From UBA9676 sp036522155 (GTDB lineage: Bacteria > Actinomycetota > Actinomycetes > Streptosporangiales > Streptosporangiaceae), in the NCBI GenBank assembly GCA_036522155.1, contig DATDGI010000267.1, positions 1 to 13,085 of the forward strand: 13,085 nucleotides of DNA, written 5' to 3'. Below are positions 1 to 6,868 of the stretch, one piece after another. The first letter of the stretch is position 1; the number at the start of each line of letters is the position of its first letter. Below the pieces are notes generated by a model that saw only the letters and a program-made list of their open reading frames with translations, made no database searches and was not told where the DNA came from. The position numbers and the translations under genes are program-made.

Positions 1-1
1 G

Positions 2-1396
2 TTGTTCGGCCGGGGGGCGGGAACGGTGCCAGGCAGGCCAGGGCGGGAGCGGTGGGGGGCGCAGAGCCGGATCATCGCTGTCAGCGCACTCGTGATCGCG
101 CTGATGGCCGGCACCGGCGGGCTGGCGCTGTGGCGCTATCAGATCGCACTCCACCAGGCGTCCGCCGCCGTCAGCCAGCCGCCAGGCCCGAAGGCCATCG
201 CCGCGCGGGCCCTGGCCCAGTCGGCCGCTCACGAAGCAATCGTCGCCGCGGTCATCGCGTTCGCGGTCGTGCCGCCGTCGGTGGCGCTGCTGGTCTTCTT
301 CGTGCTGCGGCTGGTCCGCACGGAACAGCGACGGCAGCGCGAAACGGCGGCCGCGCTGCACCGGGTCGCCGACCGCGACGAACTGCTGGCCCAGCTGCGG
401 GCGACCGGCACCGGGCTGGCCGGCATGGTCGCCCAGCTCCGCTCGGCGGTTGATCACGCGGTAGAGCCGACCAGCAAGCAGGCCGTGGCCGTGGCCCAGA
501 CGTCGGCCATGATCGGTGAACTGGCGACCACCGCCCGCGCCATCGCCGACAATTCCCACGCGGTCGGCCAGGCGGCCACCCGGATCGGCGGCACGATGAG
601 CGATATGCACGGCCAGGTGCAGATGATCACCGAGCGGGCGCTGTCGCTCGGGTCCCAGGCGCAGAAGATCGGTGAGGTGCTGGAACTCATCAACGACATT
701 TCCAGCCAGACGAACATGCTCGCGCTGAACGCCGCCATCGAGGCCGCCCGGGCGGGTGAGGCCGGGAAGGGGTTCGCGGTGGTCGCGAGCGAGGTGCGCA
801 AGCTGGCGGAGCGGTCGATCCACTCCACCGACACGATCAGCTCGATCATCGCCTCGGTGCAGGAGGAGACGAACGCCACCATCCTGGCCGCCGAGCAGGG
901 CACGAAACAGGCCGACGAGGTGGCCGCCCTGGTGGAATCGGCGGCCGCCATGGTGGAGGAGTCGATTCTCGCCACGCAGCAGCAGCGGTCAGCCACCGAC
1001 CAGGTGGAAAACGCGATGACGGAAATCCGCACGGCGGCCGAGCAGATCGCGGAAGGGCAGACCCAGCGCGCGTCGCTGGCCGAGAGCATGGACGCGCTGG
1101 TGGACGAGCTGGCCCGGGTGCTGGGAGCCAAGATCCCGGGCGGTGCCATCCCGGAGAGCGTGGCGGCCGCCGTGCGGGAACCCGCCCGCCCGCGCCCGGT
1201 CCCGCGTGCCCTGCCGGGCCTGCCGGGCAAGCCGGTCACGCTCGCTCCGCCCGGCCCGGGCCTGTCGCCCTCACTGCGGCCGGCCGACGGCCGCCCGGCC
1301 GGGCTGGCCCGGCTGATACCACGGCGGGCCTGGCCCGCCAGCCAGCCCCGGGACTCCGCCAGCCAGTCCCGGGACTCCGCCAGCATGCACCGGTAG
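2..1396 (+). CDS. Methyl-accepting chemotaxis-type sensory protein, no obvious HAMP
   Basis: Membrane sensor with a cytoplasmic chemoreceptor signalling domain, which in known systems controls a CheA-type kinase. Seen: two hydrophobic segments (about residues 23-46 and 79-105) separated by only about 30 residues, then a long helical region. Its conserved hairpin tip lies at about residues 227-273 and includes INDISSQTNMLALNAAIEAA and GKGFAVVASEVRKLAERS, a near-perfect family signature. Residues 376-464 form a Pro/Arg/Ala-rich tail ending in short repeats. With so little sequence outside the membrane it probably does not bind a ligand through a normal periplasmic domain, and I see no clear HAMP domain after the second segment. 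The open frame starts with TTG at base 2; a GTG at 26 is an alternative, and the true start may lie left of the window. No CheA, CheW or CheB/R gene is visible nearby. The domain call is firm; the start and signal are not. Confidence 0.9.
   Translation: MFGRGAGTVPGRPGRERWGAQSRIIAVSALVIALMAGTGGLALWRYQIALHQASAAVSQPPGPKAIAARALAQSAAHEAIVAAVIAFAVVPPSVALLVFFVLRLVRTEQRRQRETAAALHRVADRDELLAQLRATGTGLAGMVAQLRSAVDHAVEPTSKQAVAVAQTSAMIGELATTARAIADNSHAVGQAATRIGGTMSDMHGQVQMITERALSLGSQAQKIGEVLELINDISSQTNMLALNAAIEAARAGEAGKGFAVVASEVRKLAERSIHSTDTISSIIASVQEETNATILAAEQGTKQADEVAALVESAAAMVEESILATQQQRSATDQVENAMTEIRTAAEQIAEGQTQRASLAESMDALVDELARVLGAKIPGGAIPESVAAAVREPARPRPVPRALPGLPGKPVTLAPPGPGLSPSLRPADGRPAGLARLIPRRAWPASQPRDSASQSRDSASMHR
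1338..1384 (+). repeat. Two 21-bp tandem repeats plus a partial third
   Basis: Units at 1338-1358 and 1359-1379 differ at one base (C/T at 1346/1367), followed by the first five bases of a third copy. Within the chemoreceptor frame they encode a heptad of the type SQ(P/S)RDSA, so the gene's last residues are built by short in-frame duplication. The tail is outside the conserved signalling domain. Confidence 0.8.
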
Positions 1397-1427
1397 CCAC
1401 CCGCCCGGCCCTTGGGCAGCACCTTGA

Positions 1428-1456
1428 TTGTCTGTTAGTTTGCTGATAACAATTAT
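1428..1456 (+). promoter_or_regulatory. Candidate promoter of the exporter operon
   Basis: A -35-like TTGTCT (1428-1433) is followed after 17 bases by a -10-like AATTAT (1451-1456); each matches the housekeeping consensus at four of six positions. It lies in the only AT-rich stretch between the chemoreceptor stop and the MFS gene, about 25 bases before the MFS start chosen here. Initiation would be near 1463. Inferred from sequence only. Confidence 0.45.
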
Positions 1457-1460
1457 CAGC
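1442..1460. promoter_or_regulatory. Perfect palindrome, candidate repressor operator
   Basis: GCTGATAACAATTATCAGC has two perfect 8-bp arms (GCTGATAA / TTATCAGC) around a 3-bp centre. Size and AT content fit the binding site of a dimeric TetR- or MarR-type repressor. It covers the proposed -10 element, so occupancy would block transcription of the MFS-ABC operon. The cognate regulator is not identified; the MarR gene at 5852-6442 is a candidate but has a different palindrome in its own upstream region. Confidence 0.55.
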
Positions 1461-1481
1461 GCAGGCGAGGGCGGCGGCCAC

Positions 1482-3368
1482 GTGGACGAGTCGGCGAACG
1501 GCCAGGCCCGGGAACCCGGGCCGGGCGTGACCGGGGCGAGCGGCAACGGTACTGGACCGGCCGGAACCGCGAACGGCGGCAGCCCGGCGGGCGCCACCGG
1601 AGCCAGCACCGGGAACGGGCCCGGCCCGGAGCGCGCGGCCGTCGGGCGGCTCGACGGCACCCATTACAAGTGGCTCGCTCTGTCCAACACCACGCTGGGC
1701 ATGCTGGCCGCCACGGTCAACGCCTCCATCGTGATCATCTCGCTGCCGGCGATCTTCCGCGGGATCAATCTCAACCCGCTGACCCCGGGCAATATCAGCT
1801 ACCTGCTGTGGATGCTGATGGGCTACCTGGTCGTGTCGGCGGTGCTGGTGGTCACGCTGGGCCGCCTGGGCGACATCTACGGCCGGGTCCGGATGTACAA
1901 CGTCGGGTTCACGGTCTTCGCCCTGGGTGCGCTCGCGCTGCCGTTCGACCCGCTGACCGGCCCATCGGGCGCGCTGTGGCTGATCGGCTTCCGGGTGATC
2001 CAGGCGGTCGGCGGGGCGATGCTGATGGCCAACGCCCCGGCGATCCTGACCGACGCCTTCCCGTCCGACCAGCGCGGCATGGCGATGGGCGTCAACCAGG
2101 TGGCTGGCATCTCCGGCATGTTCATCGGCCTGGTCCTCGGCGGAGTGCTGGCGGCGGTCGACTGGCGGCTGGTGTTCATCGTCTCGGTCCCGATCGGCAT
2201 CGGCGGCGCCATCTGGTCCTACCTCAGTCTGCGTGAGATCGGGATCAGGACCCCGGCCCGGATCGACTGGCTGGGCAACGTCACCTTCGCGATCGGGCTG
2301 ATCGCGCTGCTTGTCGGCATCACCTACGGGCTGATCCCCTACGGCGGGCACTCGATGGGCTGGACCAGCCCGCTGGTGCTGACAGGGATCTTCGGCGGGG
2401 TCGCGATGCTGGCCGCCTTCTGCCTGATCGAACTGCGGATCCGCAGCCCCATGTTCGACCTGCGGCTGATGCGGATCAGGGCGTTCGCGGCCGGCATCAC
2501 CGCCACCCTGCTGGCCTCGATCGCCCGCGGCGGCCTCCAGTTCATGCTGATCATCTGGCTGCAGGGGATCTGGCTGCCACTGCACGGCTACGCGTTCAAG
2601 GAGACCCCGCTGTGGGCCGGCATCTTCCTGCTGCCGCTCACGGCCGGTTTCGTGGTCTCCGGCCCCGTCTCCGGCTGGCTGTCGGACAAGCACGGGGCCC
2701 GCGCGTTCGCCTCGGGCGGGCTGCTGGTCTCCGCGGCGGCGTTCGCCGGCCTGCTGTTCCTGCCCACCGACTTCCACTATCCCTATTTCGCGGCGCTCAT
2801 CTTCGTGGCGGGCGCGGGCATGGGCCTGTTCTCGGCGCCGAACGCGGCCGGCATCATGAACAGCGTGCCGGCCAGGCAGCGGGGCGCCGCCTCGGGCATG
2901 CTCGCCACGTTCCAGAACTCCGGGTTCGTGCTGTCGATCGGGATCTTCTTCACCCTGATGATCGCGGGCCTGGCCGCGACCTTGCCGACCACGCTCACAC
3001 ACGGGCTGCTCGCGCAGGGCGTACCGCTGCCGGTGGCGCAGAAGATCGGCGGCCTGCCGCCGGTCGGCAGCCTGTTCGCCGCGTTCCTCGGCTACAACCC
3101 GGTGCAGCAACTGCTCGCGCCGACCGGGGTGCTGGCCCACCTGAGCGCCAGCCACGCGGCCGTGCTGACCGGCAAGGGGTTCTTCCCCGCGCTGATCGCC
3201 GGGCCGTTCCACCACGGGCTGGACATCGTCTTCAGCATGGCCATCGCCGTGCTCATCATCGCCGCCATCGCATCGGCCATGCGCGGCGGCCGCTACGTGC
3301 ACGAGGAATCGTCGCCCACGCAGCCCGGCACCAGTGAGGCCGAGCTGGAGCGCACCGGGCGCTCCTGA
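1482..3368 (+). CDS. MFS drug exporter, DHA2 (14-TM) type
   Basis: Proton-coupled efflux pump of the EmrB/QacA-like DHA2 group, about 628 residues from the GTG at 1482. Seen: a disordered Gly/Ala/Pro N-terminus of about 55 residues, then many hydrophobic helices consistent with 14. Motif A, GRLGDIYGR, is at about 127-135; a motif B arginine is in FRVIQAVGGAML near 171; a motif C-like glycine run, GISGMFIGLVLGG, is at about 209-221. The usual first-helix Asp motif (LDxTIV) is replaced by VNASIV, so one common proton-coupling residue is absent. I chose GTG 1482 because it follows a purine-rich GCGAGGGCGG and leaves the palindromic promoter outside the gene; the frame is open back to a TTG at 1428. 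First gene of an operon with the ABC exporter, whose ATPase starts 2 bases after this stop. Substrate unknown. Confidence 0.9.
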   Translation: MDESANGQAREPGPGVTGASGNGTGPAGTANGGSPAGATGASTGNGPGPERAAVGRLDGTHYKWLALSNTTLGMLAATVNASIVIISLPAIFRGINLNPLTPGNISYLLWMLMGYLVVSAVLVVTLGRLGDIYGRVRMYNVGFTVFALGALALPFDPLTGPSGALWLIGFRVIQAVGGAMLMANAPAILTDAFPSDQRGMAMGVNQVAGISGMFIGLVLGGVLAAVDWRLVFIVSVPIGIGGAIWSYLSLREIGIRTPARIDWLGNVTFAIGLIALLVGITYGLIPYGGHSMGWTSPLVLTGIFGGVAMLAAFCLIELRIRSPMFDLRLMRIRAFAAGITATLLASIARGGLQFMLIIWLQGIWLPLHGYAFKETPLWAGIFLLPLTAGFVVSGPVSGWLSDKHGARAFASGGLLVSAAAFAGLLFLPTDFHYPYFAALIFVAGAGMGLFSAPNAAGIMNSVPARQRGAASGMLATFQNSGFVLSIGIFFTLMIAGLAATLPTTLTHGLLAQGVPLPVAQKIGGLPPVGSLFAAFLGYNPVQQLLAPTGVLAHLSASHAAVLTGKGFFPALIAGPFHHGLDIVFSMAIAVLIIAAIASAMRGGRYVHEESSPTQPGTSEAELERTGRS

Positions 3369-3370
3369 CC

Positions 3371-4228
3371 GTGGTCACCCCACGGGCCGCCGGGCGGCCT
3401 GGTCCGCCGCGGGGGCCGGCGGGCGCGAGCGCGGTCGACTGCACCGGTCTGACGTTCCGCTTCGGCGACCACGTGGCGGTGAACGGGGTCAGCCTGCGGA
3501 TCGGCGCCGGTGAGACGTTCGGCCTGCTCGGGCCGAACGGCGCGGGCAAGACCACCACGCTGCGCATGCTGATCACCCTGCTCAAGCCGGCCGCGGGCCG
3601 GGCCGCGGTGTTCGGCACCGACGTCGCCGCCGAGCCGATGCGGGTCCGGCGGCTGATCGGGTACGTGCCGCAACTGCTGTCCGCCGACGCCTCGCTCACC
3701 GGCCAGGAGAACGTCGAGCTGTTCGCGCGGCTGTTCGACGTGCCACGCGCCGTGCGCCGGCAGCGGGTGGACGGCGCGCTCGCGGCCATGGGCCTGGCCG
3801 ACGCCGCCCAGCGGCTGGTGAAAACCTACTCGGGCGGCATGGTCCGCCGGCTCGAACTGGCCCAGGCGCTGGTCAACACCCCCCGGCTGCTGGTGCTTGA
3901 CGAGCCCACGGTCGGGCTCGACCCGGTCGCCCGGGCGGGCGTATGGGAGTTCATCGCCCGGCTCCGCCAGGGCGGCGCCATGACGGTGCTGATGACCACG
4001 CACTACATGGACGAAGCCGATGAGTACTGCGACCGGATCGCGCTCATGCACCGCGGCACCATCCGCGCCACCGGCACCCCGCAGGACCTGAAGGCCGCGC
4101 TCGGCGACGGGGTGACGCTGGACGACGTGTTCCGCCACTACACCGGCGACACCCTCGACGACCGCAGCGACCAGGGAGGCATCCGTGACGTCCGCCGCGC
4201 CCGGCGCACCGCCCGCCGTCTCGGCTGA
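3371..4228 (+). CDS. ABC exporter ATP-binding subunit, DrrA-like
   Basis: Nucleotide-binding subunit of a drug-type ABC-2 exporter; hydrolyses ATP to drive the permease encoded next. About 285 residues, normal for the family. Seen: Walker A GPNGAGKT (residues 54-61), Q-loop Gln101 in GYVPQ, signature YSGGM (153-157), Walker B LLVLDEP (173-179) followed by the D-loop (VGLD), and switch His211 in TTHYMDEA. The C-terminal LDDVFRHYTGDTLDD is typical of DrrA-like proteins. The first about 20 residues are a Pro/Gly-rich extension. GTG 3371 starts two bases after the MFS stop with a weak ribosome site, suggesting translational coupling; GTG 3374 would be hard to tell apart. The 3' end overlaps the permease gene by 44 bases in another frame. 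All catalytic elements are intact; the substrate is not readable from the sequence. Confidence 0.94.
   Translation: MVTPRAAGRPGPPRGPAGASAVDCTGLTFRFGDHVAVNGVSLRIGAGETFGLLGPNGAGKTTTLRMLITLLKPAAGRAAVFGTDVAAEPMRVRRLIGYVPQLLSADASLTGQENVELFARLFDVPRAVRRQRVDGALAAMGLADAAQRLVKTYSGGMVRRLELAQALVNTPRLLVLDEPTVGLDPVARAGVWEFIARLRQGGAMTVLMTTHYMDEADEYCDRIALMHRGTIRATGTPQDLKAALGDGVTLDDVFRHYTGDTLDDRSDQGGIRDVRRARRTARRLG
4174..4187 (+). promoter_or_regulatory. Ribosome binding site that fixes the permease start
   Basis: GGGAGG at 4174-4179 lies five bases before GTG 4185, inside the end of the ATPase gene. It is the strongest ribosome site in this operon and supports the overlapping start. Confidence 0.7.
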
Positions 4229-5027
4229 GCCAGTCCTGCCGCCGGACTCGGCGGTCTTCGCGGCCCGGCGGCTGGTCTCCCGGGTCGCCACCTTGTGCTG
4301 GGTCGAGCTGCGCAAGATCCGGCACGACCGGACCGAGCTGTACACCCGGGCCGTCCAGCCCGCGCTGTGGCTGCTGATCTTCGGCGAGACGTTCACCCGC
4401 ATCCACGCCATCGCCGCCCCGCACGGGCTGCCGTACCTGGACTACCTGGCGCCCGGGATCCTGGCCCAGTCCACCCTGTTCATCGCGATCTTCTACGGCA
4501 TCCAGATCATCTGGGAGCGGGACGCCGGTGTGCTCACCAAGCTCATGGTCACGCCTACGCCGCGGGCAGCACTGATCACCGGCAAGGCGTTCGCGGCCGG
4601 GGTGCGCTCGATCGTCCAGGCGGCGGTCATCGTGATCCTGTCGGCCCTGCTCGGCGTGAGCCTGACCGTCAACCCGGCCAAGCTCATCGGGGTGGCCTGC
4701 ATCGTCGTGCTGGGATCGGCGTTCTTCTCCTGCCTGTCGATGAGCATCGCCGGCCTGGCGCTGTCCCGGGACCGGCTGATGGGCATCGGCCAGGCGATCA
4801 CCATGCCCCTGTTCTTCAGCTCCAACGCGCTCTACCCGACCCGGCTGATGCCCGGCTGGCTGCAGGCGATCAGCAAGGCCAACCCGCTGTCCTACGAGGT
4901 GGACGCGCTCCGCGGGCTGCTCATCGGCCTGCCCACCAACCTCTGGCTCGACACCGGCGTGCTGGTGGGCTCGACCGTGGCCGGCATCACCGTCGCCTCC
5001 CTCCTCCTCCCCCGCCTGGCCCGCTAG
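4185..5027 (+). CDS. ABC-2 type exporter permease, DrrB-like
   Basis: Membrane subunit partnering the ATPase just upstream. About 280 residues, family-typical. Seen: a polar N-terminus of about 50 residues, then roughly six hydrophobic segments (about 56-70, 92-110, 138-162, 168-192, 202-215, 256-276). The ABC-2 hallmark is late in the protein, with FFSSNALYPTRLMPGW (210-225) followed by NPLSYEVDALRGLL. ERDAGVLTKLMVTPTPR (111-127) is the usual cytosolic coupling region. The GTG start has a strong Shine-Dalgarno sequence, and the 44-base overlap with the ATPase implies coupled synthesis in similar amounts. With the MFS pump this makes an operon of two unrelated exporter classes. Likely cargo is a hydrophobic antibiotic, lipid or dye-like compound, but this is family inference only. 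Confidence 0.92.
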   Translation: MTSAAPGAPPAVSAEPVLPPDSAVFAARRLVSRVATLCWVELRKIRHDRTELYTRAVQPALWLLIFGETFTRIHAIAAPHGLPYLDYLAPGILAQSTLFIAIFYGIQIIWERDAGVLTKLMVTPTPRAALITGKAFAAGVRSIVQAAVIVILSALLGVSLTVNPAKLIGVACIVVLGSAFFSCLSMSIAGLALSRDRLMGIGQAITMPLFFSSNALYPTRLMPGWLQAISKANPLSYEVDALRGLLIGLPTNLWLDTGVLVGSTVAGITVASLLLPRLAR

Positions 5028-5090
5028 CGGCAGTACGCCCAGCGGGCGCGCGCACCCCCCAGCTCTGACAGATCCGCATTGTCGGGGTGC

Positions 5091-5172
5091 TGACAGGGCT
5101 GTGTCACTTCTTGCCCCGGCCCGCGCACCGCAAGGTTTGGGACGTGACCAGCGTCCCGCACACCCCGTGCGG
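5091..5172 (+). promoter_or_regulatory. Inverted repeats upstream of the collagen-like gene
   Basis: The 169-base gap after the exporter operon holds several short inverted repeats: TGACA-N6-TGTCA at 5091-5106; GGGACG/CGTCCC at 5139-5144 and 5152-5157; CCGCAC/GTGCGG at 5156-5161 and 5167-5172. The last two share bases 5156-5157, so they would compete or stack as hairpins in the leader. Any could be an operator, a terminator for the exporters or chance in GC-rich DNA. No convincing -35/-10 pair was found. Confidence 0.3.
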
Positions 5173-5196
5173 CCAGCGCAGACGAGAGAGGCAGAC

Positions 5197-5838
5197 ATGA
5201 ACCTCCCGACCATCCGCACGCGCGAGCCACGCCGCCCTGGATCGGGGTGGTGGCGGCTGACCACACCCCCGGTCCTGATCTCGGTCGTGGCCGGCCTCTG
5301 TTTGGCGACCGCGGGGACCAGCATGGCTCTGGCGGCCAATGCCACCAGTGGCCCGCAGGTCCTCAACGCCTGCTATTCCACGGCCACCGGGGCGATGCGC
5401 TTCATCGACGCCACCGCCGGCCAGAAGTGCCGGCGCGGTGAGAAGCCCCTGTCCTGGAACCAGGCCGGCCCGGCCGGGCCAGCGGGACCGCAGGGCCCGG
5501 CGGGCACCAACGGCGCGCCAGGCCCGGCGGGACCCGCGGGCCCCAAGGGTGACCCGGGACCGGCTGGCCCGCCGGGGGTCTCGGGCTACACCCAGCTCGA
5601 AGACCAGATCACCATCCAGCCGTTCGACACCCACACGACGGACTTGCCCTGCCCATCCGGCGATGTCCTCGTCGGTGGCGGCGTGACCGATATCGGGAAC
5701 ACCAACACCCAGGCCCCAGGAATCATCAGCGACGGGCCGGTCAGCTCGACGACCTGGGAGGCCAAGGTGATCAACACCGACGGCATCAATGCCATCACCT
5801 ACGGTGTCTGGGTCATGTGCGCGACCGCCAACCCGTAA
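5197..5838 (+). CDS. Exported collagen-like (Gly-X-Y) protein
   Basis: Predicted surface or secreted protein of 213 residues; precise role unknown. Seen: basic N-terminus, hydrophobic segment at about residues 25-46 ending in ALAANA, consistent with a signal peptide cleaved near 47. Next comes a short module with Cys59 and Cys78 (NACYSTATG ... QKCRRGEKPLSWNQ), common before collagen-like repeats in actinobacterial proteins and possibly disulfide-linked. Thirteen uninterrupted Gly-X-Y triplets follow at residues 91-129, rich in GPA and including GPKGDP. The C-terminal domain (131-213) has CPSGDVLVGGGV and a second Cys pair (152, 208). ATG 5197 follows GAGAGAGG (5184-5191) at five bases. The collagen stretch is too short for a long triple helix. 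It ends 13 bases from the convergent MarR gene. Confidence 0.85.
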   Translation: MNLPTIRTREPRRPGSGWWRLTTPPVLISVVAGLCLATAGTSMALAANATSGPQVLNACYSTATGAMRFIDATAGQKCRRGEKPLSWNQAGPAGPAGPQGPAGTNGAPGPAGPAGPKGDPGPAGPPGVSGYTQLEDQITIQPFDTHTTDLPCPSGDVLVGGGVTDIGNTNTQAPGIISDGPVSSTTWEAKVINTDGINAITYGVWVMCATANP

Positions 5839-5845
5839 AACCTCC

Positions 5846-5861
5846 GCGCGGTCAGCCGCGC
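5846..5861. terminator. Candidate terminator hairpin between convergent genes
   Basis: GCGCGG-TCAG-CCGCGC forms a 6-bp stem with a 4-base loop just after the collagen-like stop; the MarR stop codon sits in the loop. Read leftward, TTTT follows about five bases after the stem, so it may end the DUF3224-MarR transcript. Read rightward there is no T-run. Confidence 0.4.
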
Positions 5862-6442
5862 CCGCTCTCCCGGCCGCGGGAGCCGGCCTGGAAGCGGGCG
5901 CGGGCCGCATTGCCCACCGGGCAGCCGCCCTCGGCGCCCCGGCACAGCCCCACGTCACACAGGCGGCACATCCATCGCGTCGCGCCCGGCCCCCGGATGA
6001 AGCCCACGAGCATCTTGGCCACCAGGTCGCGCAGCACGGCCCGTTCCTCAGCGGACAGCCCGGCCAGCGCACCCACCACCACCCCGGCCCGGGCGTCGGC
6101 GACCCGGCCGGCCGCGGCGCGGCCGGCCCCGGTCAGCGACACCGTGGTGGACCGGCCGTCCGGGCCCGCCCCGCGGCGCACGTGACCAGCCGCCTCCATC
6201 CGGTCGATCAGCCGGACCGTGCCCGAGGAGGTGAGCCCCAGCACCTGCCGCAGCCGGTCGATCGTCGGCCGGTCCAGGAAGTGCAGCAGCGCCGACAGCG
6301 CGGCCGCGGCCGACTCCGGACGGCCGCCCGCCTCCGCCATCTCGTCGGCCATCCGGTCGGCGATCACCAGCGACAGCGCGCCCAGCAGGTTGGCGGTCTG
6401 GTCCAGCTCCGCGCCGGGCGGCTCAGCCGAAGTCGTAGTCAA
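5852..6442 (-). CDS. MarR-family regulator with Cys-rich C-terminal tail
   Basis: Dimeric winged-helix DNA-binding repressor or activator, about 196 residues. Seen: helical N-terminus, helix-turn-helix at about residues 47-85 (ALLHFLDRPTIDRLRQVLGL then SSGTVRLIDRMEAAGHVRR), and a wing GPDGRSTTVSLT (93-104) with the Asp-Arg core typical of the family, then dimerisation helices. Beyond the usual domain lies a tail with four cysteines, C159-x2-C162-x4-C167-x6-C174 (CRLCDVGLC and GGCPV), which could bind metal or sense redox state. The annotated TTG start overlaps the upstream DUF3224 gene by 20 bases and has no clear ribosome site, so translation is probably coupled; the exact start is uncertain. 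It shares a promoter region with DUF3224, so self-regulation is likely. Its signal is unknown. Confidence 0.88.
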   Translation of the reverse strand: MTTTSAEPPGAELDQTANLLGALSLVIADRMADEMAEAGGRPESAAAALSALLHFLDRPTIDRLRQVLGLTSSGTVRLIDRMEAAGHVRRGAGPDGRSTTVSLTGAGRAAAGRVADARAGVVVGALAGLSAEERAVLRDLVAKMLVGFIRGPGATRWMCRLCDVGLCRGAEGGCPVGNAARARFQAGSRGRESGRG

Positions 6443-6821
6443 GGGTGTAGCTGCCCGGCGGCTCGGCCGAGGCCACCGAGGAGCCTGACCCGGTCAGCCC
6501 GGCCAGCTCCCCGGTGCCGGAACCGGGGATGACCCGCCAGCTTGATCGCGCCTCGGCCCCGTCGTAGCCGCCGTCAGCGACCATCACGCAGGTGCCGGAC
6601 CGGCCGCCGATCTCACCGGAGAACCGCTGCAGCCCGGTGTACTCGGCGCTCCCGTCCTCCCGGTAGTACATGAACGTGTCCGAGACCAGGTCCCCGGCCA
6701 GGTCACCGGTCAGCCGGAACCCCATCTGCGCCTTGGTGAGCTTCTGTTTGCCATCCAGTTCTGCGTGGGTGTCCTCCTGCCAGGACGTGACCGTGAACGT
6801 GCCCGCCGCCGATACCGTCAT
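6423..6821 (-). CDS. DUF3224-family protein
   Basis: Small soluble protein of 132 residues, matching in length and motifs the DUF3224 family of unknown function. Seen: opening AAGTFTVTSWQEDTHAELDG, central DGSAEYTGLQRFSGEIGGRSG, and the closing PGSGTGELAGLTGSGS ... YTLDYDF, all typical of this predicted beta-barrel-like fold. No signal peptide or membrane segment. ATG 6821 is preceded by GGAGGG (6830-6825 on this strand), a strong ribosome site; the frame stays open upstream but those codons overlap the palindrome. It is first in a two-gene leftward operon with the MarR regulator, which suggests that this protein's amount is what the regulator controls, perhaps as a ligand-binding or detoxifying partner. 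That role is inference. Confidence 0.88.
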   Translation of the reverse strand: MTVSAAGTFTVTSWQEDTHAELDGKQKLTKAQMGFRLTGDLAGDLVSDTFMYYREDGSAEYTGLQRFSGEIGGRSGTCVMVADGGYDGAEARSSWRVIPGSGTGELAGLTGSGSSVASAEPPGSYTLDYDFG

Positions 6822-6838
6822 CAGCCCTCCTAGATATA

Positions 6839-6853
6839 TGTGTGACTCACACA
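6839..6853. promoter_or_regulatory. 15-bp palindrome, candidate MarR operator
   Basis: TGTGTGACTCACACA is a perfect palindrome with 7-bp arms around a single base, 17 bases upstream of the DUF3224 start. It sits in an AT-rich gap where the promoter must lie; on the leftward strand ATGACT and TATATC flank it at a 17-base spacing, although that promoter would start almost at the ribosome site. Position and symmetry fit an autoregulatory site for the downstream MarR protein. Confidence 0.5.
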
Positions 6854-6868
6854 CTAGTCATCTTTCCT

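Noticed and set aside
1236..3302. Very long open frame on the minus strand, about 688 codons
   Set aside because: It is antisense to the chemoreceptor tail and the MFS gene; its product is dominated by Asp/Gln/Arg/Gly/His low-complexity sequence, typical of GC-rich shadow frames.
4044..5366. Minus-strand open frame of about 440 codons opposite the ABC permease
   Set aside because: Shadow of the ATPase and permease genes; low-complexity product.
5867..5882. CTCCCG-GCCG-CGGGAG hairpin as a terminator
   Set aside because: It lies inside the MarR coding region and simple GC palindromes are frequent in this DNA; the 5846-5861 stem at the gene junction is the better candidate.
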